Shown one piece after another: positions 34,555 through 43,419 of a stretch of DNA of 64,000 nucleotides (its first letter is position 1; every line of letters starts with the position of its first letter). The notes beneath the pieces were generated by a model that had not been told where the DNA came from, searched no databases, and saw only the letters and a list, made by a program, of their open reading frames with translations. This stretch comes from Lachnospiraceae bacterium. Its GTDB lineage: Bacteria; Bacillota; Clostridia; Lachnospirales; Lachnospiraceae. The stretch spans positions 124,001-188,000 of the forward strand of contig JAFWZV010000010.1 of the NCBI GenBank assembly GCA_017517305.1, in the 5' to 3' direction. The translations under genes were made by a program, and so were the position numbers.

Positions 34555-37500
34555 ATGAAATTTAAAATAAAATGTGTTAGAGGAGTAGCGTTATTGGTAG
34601 TATTGTCATTAATGCTTTCGTTGATTGCTCCAGTTAATGTAAGAGCAAGTGAAAATGGTAGGGAATATGTTAAAGAGGCCTTAGATAAACTAAGGTATAT
34701 GGATGAGGAAGTCGCAGAAGGAAAAGAGGATAGTGTTTCGAAACATAGTGACAATAAGTGGTGGCAACCTACCAAAATTGATTTTCTTCCTTGGAATTTC
34801 TTTCATGTAGCAGTACAAATACATATTAGAAAAAATAATGAAGGGATGGATGAAAAAGAACTTGAAATAATTTATAAAAATGAAGAAACAGGAGAACCTA
34901 ATGGAAAAAAAGGGCGTGCGGATTTATCTTGGTTAAAAGAAGACGGGAAGACATACATTTGGGAGATAAAACCTATATCATATAAAAATGATACAGAAAA
35001 AAAGACTAATGCAGAAGAACAACTTAAAGGTTATGTTGACTCAGATATGAACTACGTGCATGGCGACGATTCGATTCCCAATGCTACCTTTTATGTAGAA
35101 TTAGACATACCTAGAACAAATGGTACAGAAAAAGTTAAATATAAAATATTTTATGAAAATATAGGTGGAGGATTAATTGTATATTCTTTTGATAGGGAAT
35201 CAGCAACGCTTTGTGAAGAAGATGTTGAGGAAGAGGAACTTAACAAAGTAGAACAACAAAGGAAAGAGCAGATAGATAATTATATTTATCAATTGTTGTT
35301 GGAGTACGGGATATCAGATGAAGATATTATGGGAGGCGCAACGACAGGAGAAACACCATCTGACGCTGTGGAGAATAAAAGATTACCTCTTTCTTATGAG
35401 GGAGTGTGTTTGTTGTGGTATATAGCAATGTACTGGTACTGTGAAAGTGACGAGTATGGATTATCTACAGGTTATACAAAGGTTGAGGTAGCAAACAATT
35501 TTTTGAATAAATATTATGAGGTTGGTGGAGATTTTTGTTTGTTTTATTTCCCATTCTTTATTACTGAGGAAGATTATGATGAATTATACCAAACAATATA
35601 TGACATATTGGATTGGGCATATGTGCTATATGGTAAAGAGTTAGAAGAAAGTATATATAAAATCGTGTTTGAAGGTGGTACAGATAAAATAGAAGATGTT
35701 AAGCGTATAATCCAAATATTAGATGACGAATATACTTATGCAAGTACAATTGCACCGCCACGAGATCCACTTATAATTGATTTTGGTCAAGCTGGAATAA
35801 CTCTTACATCCTTGGAAGATGGAGTGAATTTTGATTTGGACAATAATACTTTTGCAGAGAAAACGGCATGGATTGGTACAGAAGATGGTTTTTTAGCATT
35901 AGATAAAAATAATAATGGGGTGATAGATAATGGTGGAGAGCTGTTTGGTGATGAGTTTGTTATGGATAATGGTAAAATATCATCAACTGGCTTTGAGGCA
36001 TTAATAAGTCTGAATAGTAACGATGATAACATAATTAATAAAGATGATATCAAGTATAATGAGTTGTTAATATGGGTTGATGCAAATCATAATGGTAATA
36101 CTGATTCGGGAGAATTAAAACCAATTACTGAATATGGTATTAACGAAATAAACTTAGATTATGTTTTGGAAAATAATGTTGATACAGCTACAGGTACAAT
36201 GCAGGCAGAATATTCTACAGTTGTATGTGATGATGGAACTATAAGGAAAATGGGAGAATTTTGGTTTAAAGTTAATTCATCAGACACGACACAAGGTGGT
36301 GAGATGACAATGGGTAATGTTCCTGATATTATGTATGCAATAGAAAATGATGCAACAGGGAAATTAGAGGAATTATGTCTAGCTTTTTCTAATGAAAGAA
36401 ATGTTGTTATAAAAAGAATGTATTTAAAACAGATACTATATTTTATAACAGGTGCAACAAATATTGACCCAAATAGTCGAGGTGGAAATATTGATGCCAG
36501 AGACCTTAAGGTAATAGAAGAATTTATGGGTCGTAAATTCGAGGGAGTGGATGGAAGTAATCCAAATTCTCGAGCGGCAGAAAAGTTAAACTTAATTTAT
36601 AATACAATTGAAAATCAATACTATAATATACTAAATTTAGAAACTACATATGGTGGAATTATTAGTATTGTGAGTGCATTTGAGGAAAATGGACAGAAGA
36701 AACTTAATTTAAATGCAATTGATTGTATTATTGAAGGCAAGAAACAGTCTGGAGAAGATGTAAGCTTGTTTATATATGATACAGCAAATTATTTACAATC
36801 TTTTGATATTATGAATGCAACTAACTACTATGAAGCATATGTAGAAAGATATTCAGATGTGTCTGTAGATTATGAAGCAATGCTAGAACTTGCAAAATCG
36901 GGTAACACATATTTAGGAACCATATCAAATGACGTTTTTTCAGGTACAAGCTACAATGACTTCGTCTTTGGTTACGATGGAGATGATAATTTAATATCCG
37001 GCATAGGAACAGATTGCATATATGGTGGAGCAGGAGATGATTTACTGGATGGTGGTCAGGGAGAAGATATTTACTATTTTGAGTCAAATCACGGAAATGA
37101 TCAGGTATTGGACAAAAGTGGAGATAGTAAATTAATTTTCCTTGATAGCTTAAGTTTTGATGATTATGAGATTGATTTTAGTAGTAATAATGAAATGTTA
37201 TTAACTCATATAGAAACAAATCAGACCATCAATATAAAATACTACGCTGAAAGTACAGATAAGGTGGAGTTATGTTTCTATGATGACACTATCGTATTTG
37301 AAGAAAGCAATAATAAAAATATAGTAATGGGGACCCCTGATAAGGATACGCTAAGCTCAAGTAAAGAGTTAAATATATTTGAAGGAAAAGAAGATGACGA
37401 CATAATATATGGTGGAGCCAAAACAGATTATATCTTTGGAAATGATGGTGATGATGAGTTATATGGAGCTAACGGGTATAATATCATTTTTGGTGGCTTA

Positions 37501-38613
37501 GGCAATGATATTATCTATGATGGTAGTGATATTGGTTATCTCAGAGGAGGATACGGCGATGATGAGATATATGCCGGGGGTGGCTCAGATACCTTAGATG
37601 GTGGATGTGGTAACGATTATCTGGAAGGCAACCATGGAGATGATACCTTTATATTTAAAAAGGGCTATGGTTCGGATATTGTTTCGGATATGTCAGGAGA
37701 CAATGTAATAAAGCTTTATGATTACCTTGCGGAAAATATGAACTTTTATAAAAATTCTCATAATGACTTGATAATTAAGTTTGATGAAACAGAGGATGTC
37801 TTACTTATTGAGGATTTCTACGCCGATAATTCCAATGCAAGTTATGTATTTAAGCTACACGATAATACAGTTCTTAAGCAATCAGATATAAATGCGGAAA
37901 ATTTGGGTGTAGAAGGTACAGAAGGCGATGACTGGCTGTCAATAGTTGACCCTGATGGTAGTATTGCATATGGAAAAGGTGGAAATGACGGAATCAATGG
38001 TGCATCTGGCAATGATGAATTATATGGTGAAGACGGCAACGATACATTATATGGTAATGATGGCGATGATGTGTTGGATGGCGGAACCGGTGATGACAGC
38101 TTAAATGGTGGTAACGGTGATGATACATATATATTTAAAGATGGATATGGTAAAGATATAATTAATGACTGGGGTGGAAATACCATCTTGGATATGTCGG
38201 AAATATCTTATGATAATATATCTATATCAGAGCAAAATGGTTCTGCTCTTGTAATTACAATCGTGGATACAGGAGATGAAATTGTATTCAATGGGTATAA
38301 GTGGAATCAAGGGGATTTGAATATTAAATTTGCGGATGGTAATTTAGCAACTGTAGATAAGAATACCTTTGAGATGAAACTGTTGAACCAACCAGAAAAT
38401 AATAATGAATCATCATACGATAGTCATAAAGGAGATGAAGCTACTGATGAAGCTATTGATGAAGCAACCTCAACAGATGCTAATAATGATGAAGAATTAC
38501 CTGAAGCAGAAGTAGAGGAAAGAATAGATGGCACAGAAGCATCGACTGAAGAACAGATAAATTATGATGATATTGATGTTTCGACCGGTACAGATGCAAG
38601 TGTAGTAAATTAA
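34555..38613 (+). CDS. Secreted RTX-type calcium-binding protein with PD-(D/E)XK-like N-terminal pattern
   Basis: A 1352-residue protein. A Sec signal peptide (1-31, cut near VRA-SEN) leads to a domain with the residue order of PD-(D/E)XK nucleases: Asp123 in GRADLSW, Glu137-x-Lys139 in YIWEIKPI, and Gln156 in EEQLKGYV. An EF-hand-like region follows, with DKNNNGVIDNGGE (near 450) and VDANHNGNTDSGELK (near 508), as in many RTX proteins. Three blocks of GGxGxD nonapeptides lie near 820-845, 950-1045 and 1137-1205, with a haemolysin-related beta domain between. The C-terminus is acidic, Thr/Ala/Glu-rich, without an LPXTG signal. A type I secretion system is not nearby. Start ATG 34555 has AAAGGAGG seven bases upstream. 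Function unknown; nuclease activity is inference from a motif. Confidence 0.88.
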   Translation: MKFKIKCVRGVALLVVLSLMLSLIAPVNVRASENGREYVKEALDKLRYMDEEVAEGKEDSVSKHSDNKWWQPTKIDFLPWNFFHVAVQIHIRKNNEGMDEKELEIIYKNEETGEPNGKKGRADLSWLKEDGKTYIWEIKPISYKNDTEKKTNAEEQLKGYVDSDMNYVHGDDSIPNATFYVELDIPRTNGTEKVKYKIFYENIGGGLIVYSFDRESATLCEEDVEEEELNKVEQQRKEQIDNYIYQLLLEYGISDEDIMGGATTGETPSDAVENKRLPLSYEGVCLLWYIAMYWYCESDEYGLSTGYTKVEVANNFLNKYYEVGGDFCLFYFPFFITEEDYDELYQTIYDILDWAYVLYGKELEESIYKIVFEGGTDKIEDVKRIIQILDDEYTYASTIAPPRDPLIIDFGQAGITLTSLEDGVNFDLDNNTFAEKTAWIGTEDGFLALDKNNNGVIDNGGELFGDEFVMDNGKISSTGFEALISLNSNDDNIINKDDIKYNELLIWVDANHNGNTDSGELKPITEYGINEINLDYVLENNVDTATGTMQAEYSTVVCDDGTIRKMGEFWFKVNSSDTTQGGEMTMGNVPDIMYAIENDATGKLEELCLAFSNERNVVIKRMYLKQILYFITGATNIDPNSRGGNIDARDLKVIEEFMGRKFEGVDGSNPNSRAAEKLNLIYNTIENQYYNILNLETTYGGIISIVSAFEENGQKKLNLNAIDCIIEGKKQSGEDVSLFIYDTANYLQSFDIMNATNYYEAYVERYSDVSVDYEAMLELAKSGNTYLGTISNDVFSGTSYNDFVFGYDGDDNLISGIGTDCIYGGAGDDLLDGGQGEDIYYFESNHGNDQVLDKSGDSKLIFLDSLSFDDYEIDFSSNNEMLLTHIETNQTINIKYYAESTDKVELCFYDDTIVFEESNNKNIVMGTPDKDTLSSSKELNIFEGKEDDDIIYGGAKTDYIFGNDGDDELYGANGYNIIFGGLGNDIIYDGSDIGYLRGGYGDDEIYAGGGSDTLDGGCGNDYLEGNHGDDTFIFKKGYGSDIVSDMSGDNVIKLYDYLAENMNFYKNSHNDLIIKFDETEDVLLIEDFYADNSNASYVFKLHDNTVLKQSDINAENLGVEGTEGDDWLSIVDPDGSIAYGKGGNDGINGASGNDELYGEDGNDTLYGNDGDDVLDGGTGDDSLNGGNGDDTYIFKDGYGKDIINDWGGNTILDMSEISYDNISISEQNGSALVITIVDTGDEIVFNGYKWNQGDLNIKFADGNLATVDKNTFEMKLLNQPENNNESSYDSHKGDEATDEAIDEATSTDANNDEELPEAEVEERIDGTEASTEEQINYDDIDVSTGTDASVVN
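36950..38170 (+). repeat. RTX nonapeptide repeat blocks
   Basis: Repeated DNA units of about 27 bp encode GGxGxDxxx calcium-binding turns (for example GGAGDDLLDGG, GGCGNDYLEGN and GGTGDDSLNGG) in three blocks inside the RTX gene. In known RTX proteins these fold into a parallel beta roll only when calcium is bound, usually outside the cell. Confidence 0.9.
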
Positions 38614-38622
38614 TATTATTAG

Positions 38623-38660
38623 AAGGTGCTTGGGATTTATCTCAAGCATCTTTATTGTTT
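38623..38660 (+). terminator. Terminator of the RTX pair
   Basis: Stem AAGGTGCTTGGG / CTCAAGCATCTT with G-U pairs and a T-rich tail. Confidence 0.8.
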
Positions 38661-38736
38661 AATATATACTGTTATATATTACGATATGTGATTATTTAAA
38701 AAGCATCAATATTGATGATAAGTTAAAAACATAGCC

Positions 38737-38764
38737 TTGACAATATCACTAATATATGTAATAA
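38737..38764 (+). promoter_or_regulatory. Promoter of the sodium:solute symporter
   Basis: TTGACA (38737-38742), 16-bp spacer, TAATAA (38759-38764). The leader to the ATG at 38854 is about 80 nt and contains the alternative hairpins listed next. Confidence 0.6.
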
Positions 38765-38774
38765 TCCCTTTAGT

Positions 38775-38807
38775 GCTTTAAGACGTTAAAGCGTTACGCC
38801 TTAAAGC
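38775..38807 (+). promoter_or_regulatory. Two mutually exclusive leader hairpins
   Basis: GCTTTAA at 38775 can pair either with TTAAAGC at 38786 (tight GACG loop) or, extended to 8 bp, with CTTAAAGC at 38800. The direct repeat TTAAAGCG flanks the small palindrome GCGTTACGC. It may be an RNA switch or a protein site; no known riboswitch core is seen. Confidence 0.4.
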
Positions 38808-38853
38808 GACATAGAAACGAGACAATAAAAAGAAGGAAAGAGAGAGTAGAAAA

Positions 38854-40353
38854 ATGGCTATTAAGATTATTATGCTTATAGTGTTCTTCGGCACAATGAT
38901 TGGTGTTGGACTATACTGTAGAAAGAATGCCACAGACGTTAATGGATTTGTACTTGGAGGAAGAAGTGTAGGACCTTGGCTTACAGCCTTTGCATATGGT
39001 ACATCATATTTTTCCGCAGTTATATTTGTAGGTTATGCAGGACAGTTTGGATGGAAGTTTGGTCTTGCATCCACATGGATTGGTGTTGGTAATGCAGTTA
39101 TCGGTTCGCTTCTTGCATGGATGATTCTTGGTAGAAGAACAAGAGTTATGACTCAGCATTTAGATAGTAAGACAATGCCTGATTTCTTTGGACTTAGATT
39201 TGATTCTAATGCACTTAAGGTAATTGCATCAATAATTGTATTTATATTCCTGATACCTTATACTGCATCACTTTATAATGGTCTTTCAAGACTTTTTGGT
39301 ATGGCATTTAATATTGATTATTCAGTATGTATTATAGTTATGGCTATACTTACAGGAATTTATGTAATTGCCGGTGGATATATGGCAACAGCTATTAATG
39401 ACTTTATTCAGGGTATTATTATGATAATAGGTATTATTGCAGTAATCCTTGCAGTACTTAATTCAAAGGGTGGATTCGTAGCAGCGTACGATGCTCTTGC
39501 AATGGTGGAGGATCCTTCACTTACTAAGATGCCAGGTGCTTTTGCTTCATTCTTAGGACCTCTTCCTTTTGATCTTATATGTGTAGTAATACTTACATCA
39601 CTTGGAACATGGGGACTTCCTCAGATGGTTCAGAAGTTCTATGCAATCAAGAGTGAGAAGTCAATTGAGACAGGAACAATCGTATCTACTGTTTTTGCAG
39701 TAATTGTAGCAGGTGGTTGTTATTTCTTAGGTGGTTTTGGTAGATTATATGATATTGATGTGGCTAAGGAAGGATATGATGCAGTTATTCCTGCTATGAT
39801 AGAGAAGCTTTCACCATTCCTTATAGCAGTGGTTGTAATCCTTGTATTATCAGCTTCTATGTCAACCCTATCATCACTTGTACTCACATCAAGCTCAACA
39901 CTTACACTTGACCTTATCAAGGGTAATATTGTTAAGAAGATGGATGATAAGAAGCAGCTTATAACTATGAGAGTATTTATAGTAATATTTATAGCTATAT
40001 CAGCAGTTATAGCTATGGTTCAGTATAAGAGTAGTGTTACATTTATAGCACAGCTTATGGGTATATCATGGGGTGCACTTGCCGGTGCTTTCCTTGCACC
40101 TTTTATCTACAGCTTATACTGGAAGGGTGTAACAAAGTCAGCAGTAATAGTAAATTTCATCTTCGGATGTGGTCTTATGATTACTAATATGGTTGCTAAG
40201 CCAATCTTCCCAATATGGTTACAGTCACCTATTAACTGTGGAGCGTTTACAATGCTTGCCGGACTTATAATTGTTCCTGTAGTAAGCTTGATTACGCCTA
40301 AGCTTAAAGCTGAAAAGGTTGAAGAAGTATTTGCTTGTTATGAAGAAAAGTAG
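38854..40353 (+). CDS. Sodium:solute symporter (SSS family)
   Basis: A 499-residue membrane transporter with about 13 helices that couples solute uptake to sodium. Family motifs include DVNGFVLGGRSVGPWLTAFAYGTSYFSAVIFVGYAGQFGWKFG, the first helical bundle with YGTSYFS, IYVIAGGYMATAINDFIQGIIMIIG (the signature region) and SASMSTLSSLVLTSSS, which carries the sodium-site Ser/Thr residues of the fifth inverted-repeat helix. It resembles the PutP/PanF branch, so proline, pantothenate or another carboxylate could be the substrate. It has its own promoter and terminator, and is therefore monocistronic. Confidence 0.95.
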   Translation: MAIKIIMLIVFFGTMIGVGLYCRKNATDVNGFVLGGRSVGPWLTAFAYGTSYFSAVIFVGYAGQFGWKFGLASTWIGVGNAVIGSLLAWMILGRRTRVMTQHLDSKTMPDFFGLRFDSNALKVIASIIVFIFLIPYTASLYNGLSRLFGMAFNIDYSVCIIVMAILTGIYVIAGGYMATAINDFIQGIIMIIGIIAVILAVLNSKGGFVAAYDALAMVEDPSLTKMPGAFASFLGPLPFDLICVVILTSLGTWGLPQMVQKFYAIKSEKSIETGTIVSTVFAVIVAGGCYFLGGFGRLYDIDVAKEGYDAVIPAMIEKLSPFLIAVVVILVLSASMSTLSSLVLTSSSTLTLDLIKGNIVKKMDDKKQLITMRVFIVIFIAISAVIAMVQYKSSVTFIAQLMGISWGALAGAFLAPFIYSLYWKGVTKSAVIVNFIFGCGLMITNMVAKPIFPIWLQSPINCGAFTMLAGLIIVPVVSLITPKLKAEKVEEVFACYEEK

Positions 40354-40376
40354 ATTTTATAAATAAACACTAAAGG

Positions 40377-40410
40377 ACTCCTGCAGGTTTAGAACTGTGG
40401 GAGTTTTTTA
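40377..40410 (+). terminator. Terminator of the symporter gene
   Basis: Stem ACTCCTGCAG / CTGTGGGAGT with a GTTTAGAA loop, followed by TTTTTT. Confidence 0.85.
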
Positions 40411-40507
40411 TCTTTACATATTATGCTTTGTATGGTATTGAGATACTAATTTGATTGTGATAATATATGAACACTCAAAGGTGATACAAAATAAGGAGAC
40501 AAATTAT

Positions 40508-40894
40508 ATGGATATTATAGGTGTAGTAATAATCTCGGTTGCAATTATTGCATGGGGTATGAGCAGTGTTGTTAGTGATAAGAAAAGAATAGAAAAACTG
40601 GATAGTAAAGAAGACGTTACCGATTGGGTGGAACATATTGCTAAAACTACAGGAAGAACTAATAAAATAACAAAGGCTACCTTTCAAACACCGGGATATG
40701 AATATACCGAATATGAAATTACATATGAGGTTGAGGGTGTTACATATAGTAAGTGGTTTGATTTGTATCCAGGTGTAGATCTTGGAGATATATTTGGAGA
40801 GGGTACATCTGTACTTATAAAATACTCCCAAGCAGATCCAGACGTGTTTGATGTTGTATCTGTATTAGATGAATCAAATATCATGATGTTTTAG
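40508..40894 (+). CDS. Small membrane-anchored protein, DUF3592-like
   Basis: About 128 residues: an N-terminal membrane helix (3-20) and a beta-rich soluble domain (EYTEYEITYEVEGVTYSKWFDLYPGVDLGDIFGEGTSVLIKYSQADPDVFDVV) of the kind seen in DUF3592 proteins, which bind nothing known. I use ATG 40508, preceded by AAGGAGAC, rather than an upstream in-frame ATG at 40451 without a ribosome site. It is a single gene between two terminators. Confidence 0.75.
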   Translation: MDIIGVVIISVAIIAWGMSSVVSDKKRIEKLDSKEDVTDWVEHIAKTTGRTNKITKATFQTPGYEYTEYEITYEVEGVTYSKWFDLYPGVDLGDIFGEGTSVLIKYSQADPDVFDVVSVLDESNIMMF

Positions 40895-40897
40895 ATG

Positions 40898-40930
40898 AAG
40901 TAGTCAGTGGAAAACACTGACTACTTTTTT
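40898..40930 (+). terminator. Terminator of the gene at 40508
   Basis: A perfect stem AAGTAGTCAGTG / CACTGACTACTT with GAAAA loop and a T run. Confidence 0.9.
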
Positions 40931-40954
40931 GCGTTAAAGTGTTAAAAATTTATA

Positions 40955-40984
40955 TTGCCAAAAGTAGTGCTTATCATATATAAT
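40955..40984 (+). promoter_or_regulatory. Promoter of the ior operon
   Basis: TTGCCA (40955-40960), 18-bp spacer, perfect TATAAT (40979-40984), about 70 bp before the iorA start. Confidence 0.7.
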
Positions 40985-41054
40985 AAGGATTAGTGTCGTG
41001 ATAATTTTTATCACTTAAATGATTACAAGTAATGAGAAAATGGAGGAACATAAT

Positions 41055-42797
41055 TTGAGCAAGCAGCAGATTATGCTTGGTAATCAGGCTATAGCACGTG
41101 GTGCTTATGAGGCAGGAGTTAAGGTTTCTGCAGCATATCCTGGTACACCAAGTACAGAGATTAGTGAGAATATTATTAATTATAAGGAGATATACGCTGA
41201 GTGGTCACCTAATGAGAAGGTTGCCATGGAGGTTGCAATCGGTGCATCTATATCAGGTGTTCGTTCACTTTGTTCTATGAAGCACGTTGGTGTAAATGTG
41301 GCATCAGACCCACTTTTCACAGTTAGCTACATAGGTGTTAATGGTGGACTTGTGCTTGTTGCAGCTGACGACCCTGGTATATACAGCTCACAGAACGAGC
41401 AGGATAGCCGTATGGTTGCACGTTCAGCTATGGTTCCAGTACTTGAGCCATCAGACAGTGAGGAGGCAAGAGTATTTACTAAGAAGGCATACGAGATTAG
41501 TGAGAAGTATGATACACCAGTTATTCTTAGAACTACTACAAGACTTTCGCACTCACAGGGTGTTGTAAACCTTGAGGATAGAGTAGAGGTTGCTGATAAG
41601 CCTTATGAGAGAGATATGCGTAAGACAGTTATGATGCCTGCCTGCGCTATAGAGAGACATAAATTTGTAGAGCAGAGACTTAAGGATTTAGCTAACGATG
41701 CTTGTGATATGGATATCAACAAGATGGAGATTAATGATACATCTATAGGTATTATCTCAAGTGGTATTCCTTATCAGTATGTTAAGGAGGTTCTTCCTAA
41801 CGCGTCAGTACTTAAGCTTGGTATCGTTAACCCACTTCCAAGAAAGCTTATAGAGGAGTTTGCTTCTAAGGTTGATAAGCTTTACATAGTAGAGGAGCTT
41901 GAGCCAGTTATTGAGGAGCAGGTTAAGTCTTGGGGTATCAAGGCTATTGGTAAGGAAATATTTACAGTTCAGGGTGAGTATTCTGCAAATATGCTTAGAA
42001 AGGCAATTTTAGGACAGGAGCTTGATTTAGAAAAAGCTGCCCAGGTGCCAAATAGACCACCTATACTTTGTCCAGGATGTCCACATAGAAGTACATTCTC
42101 AGTACTTAAGAAGCTTAAGATTCATGCAGCAGGAGATATCGGATGCTATACTCTTGGAGCAGTAGCACCACTTAACGTTATTGATACTACAGTATGTATG
42201 GGTGCAAGTATTTCAACTCTTCACGGTATGGAGAAGGCTAAGGGTAGAGAATTTATAAAGGATTGGGTTGCTGTAATCGGTGATTCCACATTCCTTCATA
42301 CAGGTGTTAACTCACTTATGAATATGGTTTATAACAAGGGTACAGGAACAGTTCTTATCCTTGACAACTCAACTACAGGTATGACAGGTCACCAGGAGCA
42401 CGCTGCAACTGGTAAAACTCTTATGGGTGAGTCTACATATCCTATCAACATTTTCAACCTTTGTAAGGCTATGGGAATTGAGAATGTTTACGAGGTAGAT
42501 GCATTTGACCTTGACGCTATGGAGAAGATTATTAAGCAGGAGGTAGCAAGAGAGGCAGTTTCAGTTATTATCTGTAAGAGTCCTTGTGCACTTCTTAAGT
42601 CTTATGTTCCAAAGGGCAAGTGTATAGTAGATGATGAGAAGTGTAAGAAGTGTGGTGCATGTCTTGTACCAGGTTGTCCTGCTATGACTAAGAAGGACGG
42701 ACACATCGTTATTGACGAGACAATGTGTAATGGATGTGGACTTTGTATGAGTAAGTGTCCATTTGATGCAATATCATTAAAGAAGGCAGGTGAGTAA
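41055..42797 (+). CDS. iorA: Indolepyruvate:ferredoxin oxidoreductase, alpha subunit
   Basis: The large subunit of an enzyme that oxidatively decarboxylates aryl-pyruvates (indolepyruvate, phenylpyruvate) to aryl-acetyl-CoA while reducing ferredoxin. It has about 580 residues with an N-terminal pyrimidine domain (LGNQAIARGAYEAGVKVSAAYPGTPSTEI), a thiamine-diphosphate domain (LCPGCPHRSTF, GDIGCYTLG, GDSTFLHTGVNSL, LDNSTTGMTGHQEH) and two C-terminal 4Fe-4S motifs (CKKCGACLVPGCP, CNGCGLCMSKCP). I set the start at TTG 41055, with GGAGG eight bases upstream and directly before the family-typical LSKQQIMLGN; an ATG at 41019 is in frame but has no such site. iorB follows with 1 bp of space. Confidence 0.95.
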   Translation: MSKQQIMLGNQAIARGAYEAGVKVSAAYPGTPSTEISENIINYKEIYAEWSPNEKVAMEVAIGASISGVRSLCSMKHVGVNVASDPLFTVSYIGVNGGLVLVAADDPGIYSSQNEQDSRMVARSAMVPVLEPSDSEEARVFTKKAYEISEKYDTPVILRTTTRLSHSQGVVNLEDRVEVADKPYERDMRKTVMMPACAIERHKFVEQRLKDLANDACDMDINKMEINDTSIGIISSGIPYQYVKEVLPNASVLKLGIVNPLPRKLIEEFASKVDKLYIVEELEPVIEEQVKSWGIKAIGKEIFTVQGEYSANMLRKAILGQELDLEKAAQVPNRPPILCPGCPHRSTFSVLKKLKIHAAGDIGCYTLGAVAPLNVIDTTVCMGASISTLHGMEKAKGREFIKDWVAVIGDSTFLHTGVNSLMNMVYNKGTGTVLILDNSTTGMTGHQEHAATGKTLMGESTYPINIFNLCKAMGIENVYEVDAFDLDAMEKIIKQEVAREAVSVIICKSPCALLKSYVPKGKCIVDDEKCKKCGACLVPGCPAMTKKDGHIVIDETMCNGCGLCMSKCPFDAISLKKAGE

Positions 42798-42798
42798 T

Positions 42799-43380
42799 AT
42801 GGCTAAGAATACAGTAAATATAATGATAGTTGGTGTAGGTGGACAGGGAACACTCCTTGCAAGCCGTATCCTTGGAAATATTACTACATCAGCAGGCTAT
42901 GATGTAAAGATTTCGGAGGTTCACGGTATGGCACAGCGTGGCGGTAGCGTTGTAACCTTTGTAAGATATGGTGAGAATGTTGCAGAGCCAATCGTAGAGG
43001 AAGGTCAGGCAGATATTCTTATCGCATTTGAGAGACTTGAGGCAATGAGATACGCACACTTCCTTAAGAAGGATGGAACTATTATCATCAACGACCAGAG
43101 AATTGATCCTATGACAGTTGTTACTGGTGCTATGGAGTATCCAGAGAACATTATCGAGAATCTTTCAGCTAAGTATAATGTTATATCAGTAAATGCTATG
43201 GCCGAGGCTGAGAAGATGGGTAATACAAGAGTATTTAATACAATCATCCTTGGACTTACTGCAACTAAGATGGAGTTTGCTAAGGAGGCTTGGGTTGAGA
43301 CTATTAAGAATATTGTACCACCTAAGACAGTAGAGCTTAACCTAAAGGCTTTTGAATTAGGATGGAACATGAATGCTTAA
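42799..43380 (+). CDS. iorB: Indolepyruvate:ferredoxin oxidoreductase, beta subunit
   Basis: The 193-residue gamma-type domain partner of IorA, containing VNIMIVGVGGQGTLLASRILGNI, EVHGMAQRGGSVVTFVRYG and ILIAFERLEAMRY, the signatures of the pyruvate/ketoisovalerate oxidoreductase gamma family. It binds CoA and completes the active site with IorA. ATG 42799 is preferred; the GTG at 42790 falls in the ribosome site. Acyl-CoA ligase follows 39 bp downstream in what is probably one operon. Confidence 0.95.
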   Translation: MAKNTVNIMIVGVGGQGTLLASRILGNITTSAGYDVKISEVHGMAQRGGSVVTFVRYGENVAEPIVEEGQADILIAFERLEAMRYAHFLKKDGTIIINDQRIDPMTVVTGAMEYPENIIENLSAKYNVISVNAMAEAEKMGNTRVFNTIILGLTATKMEFAKEAWVETIKNIVPPKTVELNLKAFELGWNMNA

Positions 43381-43419
43381 TAATTTAAGCTAAGAAGATA
43401 GAAACAGAGGTAAAAAATA

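Noticed and set aside
34555..38613. Type I secretion (HlyB/HlyD-like) for the RTX protein by the nearby adaptors
   Set aside because: The adaptors and ABC genes lie more than 19 kb away in separate operons, and the RTX protein has a Sec signal peptide.
41019..41054. ATG 41019 as start of iorA
   Set aside because: No ribosome site upstream, while TTG 41055 has GGAGG at proper spacing and gives the family-typical N-terminus.
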